From contig NC_134138.1 of the NCBI RefSeq assembly GCF_033958435.1, positions 267,445,798 through 267,509,797 on the forward strand: 64,000 nt of DNA. Direction: 5' to 3'. Shown here piece after piece: positions 56,601 to 64,000 of the stretch. The position numbers were made by a program, and so were the translations under genes. Numbering within the stretch: the first letter of the stretch is position 1; every line of letters starts with the position of its first letter. A model generated the notes under the pieces. It saw only the letters and a program-made list of their open reading frames with translations, had not been told where the DNA came from and ran no database searches. The stretch comes from Carettochelys insculpta. Lineage: Eukaryota; Chordata; Testudines; Carettochelyidae.

Positions 56601-56903
56601 CTGTATGAGGCACTAAAGCAGGATCTGCCAGCCTCAAAGTTTAGTGCTGCCAGATAGATTTCTTCCTGTATTAATTAGGCATATAGAATTATTGGATCTT
56701 CTGGACCGGTTTGGCCATGAGTGGCTATTGCCTAGCTGCTTTTGAAAGGAGAGTACTTTGTTGAGATCAAGAGGCTTGTGTAGATGGCCACCTGAGTCTC
56801 ATTTTGCTGCTTTCAAAATTAGCATGGGTTAGGTATCTAGTCATCTTCTGAAGTGAGTCCTTGGCCCAAGCTATAGTGGCCTGCTGCTTGTAGTGTTGCC
56901 AAG
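53601..56903 (+). other. Intron, nothing recognised
   Basis: Homopolymer A-rich run with AAC interruptions at about 55530-55575. No exon or repeat family identified. Confidence 0.4.
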
Positions 56904-57189
56904 CAGTGTTCCCTTTAATTTTTCCCACCCCTGAGTGGAATGTCGTGAGACATATCACCTTCATATTGGCACATCAGATGAACTTCATGTGGCAGGGCTG
57001 GAGCCAAGCGGTTCTGAATGTGGGAGGGGGTTCAGGCTTGGGGCAAAGAATTGGGGTGCAGAAATGTGGAGACCCTGGGGTGGGGCTGAGAACAAAGGCT
57101 CAGGGCTGGTACCGGGGATTGGAGTGCATGGGCTCTAACTGGAGGTGCAGACTCTGGGATGGGACTGTGGTGGGCAGGGTGCAGGCAGG
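56904..57189 (+). mobile_element. hAT left part, GC-rich
   Basis: Starts CAGTGTTCCCTTTAATTTTT, then CACCTTCATATTGGCACATC, followed by a G-rich GGTTCAGGCTTGGGGC / GGGGTGCAG block. It stops where the BED-hAT copy 2 begins. Confidence 0.65.
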
Positions 57190-57825
57190 GTGGTTACAAA
57201 TCAATGATTTAAAAAAAAACAATTAATTTAAATTGGATTTTTTAATTTAAAAAAAATACCAAATTTCTCTTTCAAAAATAACACACATTTAAATCTCATC
57301 ACAAACATACTACACATATGCTTAATCTCATAAAAATGAGTTAATGGGTTTGTTTGTCTAGCCTAACTACTAGCTTTTGCTTCCCGCAAATTCTGGGCTT
57401 TCCATTTGTGTTTCTCAGCAGACTGAAAAGTTACATGTGCAAAGGAAGACGCAAGCTGGATAGGACTTGTTCTTCACTTATGTGGTGGTGGGCATTGACC
57501 AAGCACAGCAGAGGTGTTAGCTAAGACATGGTCTAAAGACAGAGAGATGTATATAAGAGGATGAGGGCAGCATAGAGAGGAACAGTGAAGTGGACTGGAA
57601 AGAAAAAGGGAAGAAAAGGGAAGACATTATTAAGCGCACATAGAGCTTCCTATACGCCCCCAACCCAACTTCTTGCCACAGGAAAACTCATATCTTCTGG
57701 TCATGAGAGACCTTATCTGGGAATATTTTGAAGAAATTCATTTCCTGGGTAAAACAGGAAGACATGTCAAGTGTAAGCAGTGCTAGATGATGATACAGAG
57801 CCTAGACGCATGGATGAAACAGAGG
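57190..57825 (+). mobile_element. BED-finger hAT transposon, copy 2
   Basis: Starts with ATCAATGATTTAAAAAAAAA and follows the uninterrupted order of copy 1 (33665-35280). The BED-finger exon is broken here: MRDLIWEYFEEIHFLGKTGR, then KCKQC and a stop. No catalytic domain. It serves as the empty-site reference for the two insertions in copy 1. Confidence 0.75.
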
Positions 57826-58110
57826 CTGCACCCCTCAAACCCTGACCTGCACTTCAGGCTCCAAATCCTGCACCCAAACTCCCTCCCAGAGCCTGAATCG
57901 CACACCCCCTCCTGCACTCCAACTCGCTGCCCCAGGCTCAGCTTGGTGCCCCCTCCCATACTCTGATTCTCTCAGCGCCACCCCGAGTACCCTTTGGTGC
58001 CTCAGCTCCCTGCCCTGGTCTAATGAGTAAGGGTGGGGGAGAGTGAGCTGCAGAGGGAGAGGAGAGTGGAGTGGACTGGACCTTGGGGAAGGGGCAGGGC
58101 AAAGGTGTTT
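57826..58110 (-). mobile_element. hAT GC-rich part, opposite orientation
   Basis: CTGCACCCCTCAAACCCTGA, CCTGCACCCAAACTCCCTCC and similar C-rich units are the reverse complement of the G-rich block at 57.0-57.2 kb and of the interior of 41922-42517. It abuts the BED-hAT on the right. Confidence 0.55.
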
Positions 58111-58749
58111 AGGTTGTTGCGATAAGACAGTTGACAACGCTTTTCTTGTGAGCTGTTTCCTGATAAATCCTATGTAGGAACAAGATCTGTGTGCTTTTGA
58201 TAGTGCTTATTTGACTTCAGTATAATAGTCTGCACAAATCAAAGAACAAAGCTTATATCTGGCCCTTTTGACAGATGCACCCTCCCTCCTGTTTTTCAGT
58301 ACCAGGATTTAAAAACTAGCTGATAGTTGTAATAACTTCTTACATGTGTTTTTGGATGGTCCAAAAATAACGTATTCATCTCTTTAACGAGCACTTATTA
58401 AAGAAAGCATTAATAGGTAGTTGATTTTATTCCATCTCATACTTTTTACTAGCTGAAAACGAACTTGAAAATTTTAGTGTAGGATTTTGAAAAACAAGCC
58501 ACTTGTCAATATAAGTACCAGACTTTAAGAACCCATGACTGACTGTTTTTTCTGTGGCTTCCTAAAAGTTAGCTCCAAACTGAGGAATCTTTCCATATTG
58601 AACAGCTGTAAGAATGAATATGGAACTGATATATTTTGGTTACTGTATACTGTTCATTTGGATAAAGAGATGTCAGCTGACTTTAGTGCATCTCTACACC
58701 ACGAGGCTCAAGAAAGTTTATCTGGAATAATCAAAAATATAAATTTTTA

Positions 58750-58970
58750 ATGGATTAGTTAAACTGCATTAAACCTCTGTGTGGACACTTATTCAGAATT
58801 TAAGCAGTGTTAATTTAATTTAACTCAATTGAGTTCCAAATTTAGAAGCTACATCAAATTAAAGACCTTTAAACCTCTGTGTAGGCATTCTTATTCAGAA
58901 TTAATGTGGTTAACTAATCCACTTTAACAGCTGATTTGGATTAATTTTCCTGAGTGTCCCCATGTAGACA
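58750..58970. mobile_element. MITE with internal near-repeats
   Basis: TTAAACCTCTGTGTGGACAC and TTAAACCTCTGTGTAGGCAT repeat about 100 bp apart, each followed by TTATTCAGAATT; the right end is CCCATGTAGACAG. It is AT-rich with no coding capacity. Confidence 0.6.
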
Positions 58971-59813
58971 GATGATTATGGGCCTGATTATCTCTGGCAT
59001 GGACTATGAGTAGTCATTAGCCTTCATGTAAAGAGAGAGTGTAGAATGGTGTCATCCTGGTTTAGAATAATTTTGCATTCGCTTTATACTGGTGCTAATG
59101 ACTGCAGAAATGCAGAGTAACAGATTCCAGTGCTTTATGTCTTCCTATGAAAGTAAAGCCATTTTTTTCTGCTTGCTGCAACCAGTTTTCCACACTGATT
59201 ATTCTGGTTGATTCTGTTTTCAGTGTAGGTGGTGGTGATGATGGTACAGTAATACTTTTCATAATATACACTTAAAGATTTTGTCATTTTGCTTTATATT
59301 ATGGGATTGGTAGATTATTGTGTGAATTAGTGAATAACCCATTTACAATCTTCAATCACAGTCTTCTAGTCATTTGATTCGTAATAATCTTTCATACAGG
59401 CATCAACAGTGGCAAAAAAGGAAGTTCCCAGTACTTCGGAAGGCAAAACAGGCCACCCTTGAATGCCACAGATTGTTAATGCACTGTTATTTTATGTTTA
59501 GAAGATACACTCTTCTGTCTTTTCTGAAACTAGTAAAAAGCAACTAAAAGTGGACCATGTGACTTTAATTCTCTGAATGTGAGTTTGTATGATGCTGCTC
59601 AGATGACCATGTTTTGGTGACTAAGTTTTGGAAAGCAAACAAAGATTTATGTGGCTCATGTGCTTATAGAGTACTATCTTGTAGGTAGCATATTCTTCTA
59701 GTATTGGACGCTAGTGGAATTGTATTGTCAGTAGTTGCACAGCTTAGTGATACCTTAGATGTGATGTGAGTCAGTTTAAATGAAGACAGGATTTTATATT
59801 GTGAATAGTTCAT
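58971..59813 (+). other. Intron, nothing recognised
   Basis: No repeat or exon identified. Confidence 0.4.
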
Positions 59814-60222
59814 GGCTATGCCTACACTAGCCCAAAACTTCAAAATGGCCATGGAAATGGCCATTTTGAAGTTTACTAATGAAGCACTGAAATACATATT
59901 CAGCGCCTCATTAGAATGCTGGCAGCTGCGGCACTTCAAAATTGATGTGGTTCGCTGCCACGCAGTTGGTCCAGACGTGGCTCCTTTTCGAAAGGACCCC
60001 GGCCACTTCGAAATCCCCTTATTCCTATCCGCTGTTAGGAATAAGGGGATTTCGTAGTTGCTGAGATCCTTTTGAAAAGGAGCCCTGTCTGGACGAGCCG
60101 CGTCAATTTCGAAGTGTCATGGCTGCCAGCATTCTAATGAGGCGCTGAATATGTATTTCAGCACTTCATTAGTAAACTTCGAAATGGCCATTTCAAAGTT
60201 TTGGGCTAGTGTAGACATGGCC
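59814..60222. mobile_element. Long palindromic MITE, complete copy
   Basis: Ends GGCTATGCCTACACTAGCCC and GGGCTAGTGTAGACATGGCC are inverted repeats. Arms of about 190-215 bp meet near 60033 (TATCCGCTGTTAGGAATAAG centre) with several mismatches. It is the same family as 3325-3698, with both termini kept. Confidence 0.85.
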
Positions 60223-60972
60223 CATATTTTAAAAATATATATTTATTTAAAAACCATTTCCAAGAATTTTTTTAACTTCTTCTATCTGGTTATTTCTGAG
60301 GTGACTTTTCCCATGAATGGAGTAAAATATGTTGCTGTAGAAGAAATGAGCTTTGACATTCTGTCGTGATGAGTAAGACCTACAAACCTGGATAGAGTCT
60401 TGTGTGTAGAAATATGCGTTTAGCTCTCCTTACCTTCTGAGTTTGTCCATCATATAAAAATGTAGTGGAGAGTAGAGAAGGAAGGGTGATGGTGTAATTA
60501 TAGAATAATAAAGTTTGAACAGTCACTTTTTCATATTACTGCTGTGGCCAGGACTCAGTATGTTAATTCCAAAGGGCATTAATTTATCTGCACGAAGAAG
60601 CCCTTGTGTTGCTTTCTGTGCTCTAGCTGGATTTCTAGGCCAAGCTGTTCCAGTTGTGAACAGGTTGCCTTTTTCAAGAGTTTGAAAAACCTTTTTGGAT
60701 GTGGCATCCTCAGCTACTTTTGTAATTAGTGGTGCAGGTGCCAAGCCATAATTAATGTTCACTAAACCAAGTCAGTTTTTTTTTTTTTTTTTAATTTAAA
60801 AGCTCCTAGGACTCTGTCCTCCAGCTACCCTTCCTATTTGCTTCATCTAACTGTACTGAGCTTAGACACAAGGGAATTATGGTAAGAATTGACGTTTTAG
60901 TTCCTATTTTTATACCGTCTAGCATAGTGGGTCCTAAATGGAGCCAGAGAGGCCACCATAATAGAGACCATA
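60223..60972 (+). other. Intron; unassigned minus-strand open frame
   Basis: A 79-codon frame without stop on the minus strand (60523-60762) reads GLAPAPLITKVAEDATSKKV in its first part. I do not recognise it. A T-run lies at about 60776-60793. No other feature. Confidence 0.3.
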
Positions 60973-61075
60973 ACTCTGAGGCTTTGTCCACACTGTGTCG
61001 CTAAAGCCATGTCACTAAAAGTCAGGCTGTGTAGTTGCTGTGTTTATTGGCTCTTTTGCTGACAAAGTACTCCTT
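60973..61075. mobile_element. MITE fragment
   Basis: GCTTTGTCCACACTGTGTCG, CTAAAGCCATGTCACTAAAA and TTTTGCTGACAAAGTACTCC match a turtle MITE beginning GGCTTTGTCTACACTGGCGC. The second end is lost. Confidence 0.6.
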
Positions 61076-61124
61076 CCCCCAAAAGAGGGGCATTAACTTT
61101 ATTTTATAAAGTAGTAATTATTCT

Positions 61125-61210
61125 GGGATAGTTCTGTGGCCTGTGTTACACAGAAAGTTGGAGTAGATGATTACAGCAATCCCTTTCTGACCTTAGAATC
61201 TATGAATTTT
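61125..61210 (+). mobile_element. CR1 3' tail
   Basis: GTTCTGTGGCCTGTGTTACA, GTAGATGATTACAGCAATCC, CTTTCTGACCTTAGAATCTA and TGAA match a sense CR1 end (CTAGATGATCA..GGTCCCTTCTGACCTTA..ATCTATGA). Confidence 0.75.
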
Positions 61211-63822
61211 TGAATAGGGACCTGATCCTGTTTGGAGTCTAGGAGCATTACTGCAGTAAAAATAATAAATAATGTAGCTCTTTTCATGTAATGCTATTTT
61301 GCTGATTGCTTTTTGTTTAATAGATTCTCAATTAAATTTTCTTGGCGCAGTGTTGGGTTAGTTTATGCTTTATCTGCTGGCTGGTTATTTGTATACATAT
61401 TCAACATAAAACATGCATAACCTTGAAGTATTATTGAATGGTCATCATTTTACTTTTCTTATGGTCATGGTTTGATAGAATAGATTTCTTCTTCGGAGAT
61501 TTTGAGTAGATTGCATTTGGAGTATGATCACTTGTGAAGCCCTGTATTACTCCAGCTCCCTGACTCAACTGAAATCAGTCATGAAATCCTCCCACCTCCT
61601 CTAACACGCATTTCTCTTCAGCATGCATCATCGCCCTTGATTCTAAAGAAGACTAGCAATCAACGCTTTTGCGAAACTTAGCTCTGTGCATATTTGTCAT
61701 GTAGCTTTTGGTGTTTACAGCAGGAGTCATATTGACATAACAATAGCATAGAGTCATGTTACTGCTTAGGGTGTATCTGTGCCTTGCTCCAAATGAACCT
61801 TTAACGTGCATAGTTTAAAAATGGTTAGAACTAGTGGGAAACCTGGAGTGTGAGGGAAGTTGGCTCCTCACTTTCTAAAGGAAAGCATGGGTCAACACCT
61901 GCTGTTCCAGGACAGAATAATATGAATTTGCATCAAAATGGAGCCACAGTCAGTTGTGCTGCCTGCTTTTGAGAAGAACGGTTGTCTGGAGACATTCTGT
62001 TGGGGGAGATGTCTTCTAGTGAAAGCATTTTTAGAAACAAGGGCTGTGGGGCCCACCCTGCTGTGGCACTAATAGAGGGGTGGAAACACTATTTTAAATT
62101 TCAAATGGACTCAAGTTTTCACAGTTGCCATGTTAATAGATCAAGTTCCTTGACATACATTTTAAGCTGAGTTTACACAGAGCCACAGGAGCCTGCGTTG
62201 ACTCCAGTGCCTCCCTTTATTTTCCCTCCAGCAGTAGTAGGTCAACACGAAGTATTGAAAACAATCTACAGCAGAATGAATGTTAGCAAATACATTTTGG
62301 TTTCATTTACAAGGTAGTAACGTGTTTAACTAGATCAGTTGAGCTCCTGCTGAAGTAAATTTTTATTTTTTCTTGATTAGAGTTTGAGTTTGCTAATGAG
62401 ATCAGTCTAGGAAACTTCTCACACTTTTAAAAAACTAGTTTAGACAAGGCTTAAAAATCAGATCTGACACAAACAGTAACAGACACAAGGAGAGAGGCCC
62501 AACCAGGGCTGCAGAGATAAAACTAGGCAGTTACTCAATGCAAATTAAAATGAAGCAAGCCATATGAGCTAGACCAATACAAACAATTAATTTAACAAAT
62601 GTGTTAAAGGCTGGAATGCTCTTAACTCTGACTGCTGAGGATGTGTACTTGGAATACCTGTTCAAAACCTTCCTAATATCAAACCAGCATTCCCCATTTT
62701 CTTATGAGGGCATATATCTTGCTCTGACATTTCCTTTCAAAGCTTTTTAGCATTTTCACTATCCATCCCGCACAGGTATGTGGTCGAGAACCTCTCCCTC
62801 TTCTAGCTGTAGAACATGGCCAATTCTGCTTCTCTCTACATAAGTTTAGAAATTCTTTCCCATGTGACAGAAATGTACTCCATGTGTCATCCACTAGGAG
62901 CTTAGGTGGTGTTCAAAGAATTGGCGAAAGGGCACAGAAATATGGGCTGTGATACACCAGTCCCTGAATGGGAAAGGAGGTGGGTCCTTGACTCTCTTCA
63001 CTTCCTTAGTTGATCCCACCCATCGGAATCTGACTGACATTCCCTGTACAGTAAAGCCTCTCAGTTTCTCCAGGCTTTTGGTGCAGGCCATGATGATAGG
63101 GCATGTCTTTGGTTTTATTTTGGAGCCTGTCTTTTGGAGGTTGGTATGGAACTGATTAATATCTCTGGGTCTTTTATTGTGTAAGTAAGTGGTATTGGTG
63201 TCTGGGTACACATGATGTATTCTGCAAATACATGTTTAATTGAAACTTTTTTGAATGCAGGCACTAGAGGGTGTGTTTGAAATACCTATTTATATGAATA
63301 GAGCGTCTCTTCAGAAGATGTTAAATCTCTAAGTATACACTATCCATCCTTACCCATTACTCCATGCACACATAATAAATCACTTCTGCGTCTTCCAGAG
63401 CTGCACTGCCATAATCAGTGATATTGGTACCCTGACCAGGGAAGTAAACAAGGCAAAATATGTCAGTGTCAATGTCACAGAAGAAGTGTAGGGTGGAGAG
63501 AAAAGGAAAATAGTTGATGGGGGGGAAAATGCTTGAATGAGTGTAATAAAATAAAACTACAGAGACTGCAAATGAGCTAAAGGTGAAAAATACTGGAGTG
63601 TCTCTGTTCAAATCCTACTAGTGATTAGACTGAAAGACAACTAATTAGATGTCAAATAGACTCAGATGTTACATTGCTTTAGGTACACAAAGCATAATAT
63701 CATATTGGTAAACAGATGGCATATCATTCTCAATTCTTTGTCACTTTTCTGAAGTCATTTAAAATGTTAAAGAAAATACTGTTGGTGATGACCTCGTGAT
63801 TCCCAGTGAAAAATCTTTGTTC
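61211..63822 (+). other. Intron; two adjoining unassigned minus-strand frames
   Basis: Frames at 62894-63211 (105 codons) and 62679-62894 (71 codons) on the minus strand adjoin with a one-base overlap at 62894. They show protein-like segments (WVGSTKEVKRVKDPPPFPFR; VDDTWSTFLSHGKEFLNL) that I do not recognise. No repeat or ACVR2B exon is evident elsewhere here. Confidence 0.3.
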
Positions 63823-64000
63823 ATAGAATCATGAACACTAGGACTGGAAGGGACCTCGAGAGGCCATCGAGTCCAGCCCCCTGCCCCAATGGCAGGATCA
63901 AATGCTATCTAAACTATCCCTGCTAGACATCTATCTAACCTGTTCTTAAATATCTTCAGCGATGGAGATTCCACAACCTCCCTTGGCAATTTATTCCACT
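63823..64000 (-). mobile_element. CR1 LINE 3' end, cut by the window edge
   Basis: Starts CATAGAATCATGAACACTAG, then GACTGGAAGGGACCTCGAGA, GGCCATCGAGTCCAGCCCCC, CTGCTAGACATC and GGAGATTCCACAACCTCCCT, the antisense CR1 3' end. It runs off the window and is one of the least diverged CR1 pieces here. Confidence 0.9.

Noticed and set aside
60776..60793. Poly-T beside the 60.5-60.8 kb minus-strand frame as a retrocopy poly-A tail
   Set aside because: On the minus strand the A-run lies upstream of the frame, the wrong side for a poly-A tail of that frame.
17358..64000. Search for ACVR2B exon 2 (start of the Cys-rich ectodomain)
   Set aside because: No stretch encoding the expected ECIYYNANWE-type sequence after an acceptor was seen by eye. 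Exon 2 is taken to lie beyond the window, though a translated alignment would be decisive.
1..64000. Endogenous retrovirus or LTR element
   Set aside because: No LTR pair, primer-binding site, or gag/pol/env motif was recognised. The only reverse transcriptase remains are of LINE type (RTE-like and CR1).
1..64000. CRISPR arrays, prokaryotic operons, rRNA or functional tRNA genes
   Set aside because: None is expected in vertebrate nuclear DNA and none is visible. tRNA-like stretches belong to SINE heads.

Overview
The window is vertebrate nuclear DNA, most likely from a cryptodiran turtle. The evidence is its repeats: tRNA-derived SINEs of the tortoise pol III type (head with TAGCCGTGTTAGTCTG, body with GACTAACA), CR1 LINE 3' ends ending in the TCATAGA / CTGGAAGGGACCT signature, Harbinger and hAT elements with their short nonautonomous derivatives, and a few MIR-like CORE-SINEs. 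There are no operons, CRISPR arrays, rRNA or tRNA genes, and no intact viral gene was recognised.

One host gene is supported. A CpG island at about 15.99-17.42 kb contains a short first coding exon at 17306-17357 (+). It encodes a signal peptide, MVASWLTFAFLCGTFCA, and stops at a GTGAGT splice donor after one base of the next codon. Length, phase and sequence fit exon 1 of ACVR2B, the activin type IIB receptor. Everything downstream (17358-64000) is read as the 5' part of intron 1, and no second exon was found by eye. Everything upstream (1-15.9 kb) is intergenic.

Layout. 1-1.4 kb: nothing recognised. 1.4-6.0 kb: a decayed autonomous Harbinger transposon with remains of its Myb-like ORF (+) and its DDE transposase (-), interrupted by a long palindromic element. 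6-13 kb: foldback MITE, an RTE-like LINE whose endonuclease and reverse transcriptase halves face each other, CR1 pieces, and a 1.6 kb hAT. 13-15 kb: SINEs and a short hAT. 16-17.4 kb: CpG-island promoter and 5' UTR with CTG/CCG, TGG/TTG, (CG)(TG)(CG) and G-quadruplex-type tracts. 17.4-21.0 kb: a stretch of intron with no recognisable transposon. 21-64 kb: intron filled with DNA transposons (hAT, Harbinger MITE, Tigger), CR1 tails and inverted SINE pairs, including several cleanly datable nested insertions at 31.2, 33.7-35.3 and 41.2-42.6 kb.

The most informative structures are three SINE copies followed by an inverted copy of their own body (one flanked as a unit by a 10-bp target duplication), a perfect 62-bp-arm hairpin inside a much older Harbinger, several hAT insertions with near-perfect or perfect 8-bp target duplications, and the rearranged RTE-like LINE. 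I see no convincing new multi-gene system here. The novelty is in transposon structure and possibly in two unassigned minus-strand open frames near 60.6 and 62.9 kb.
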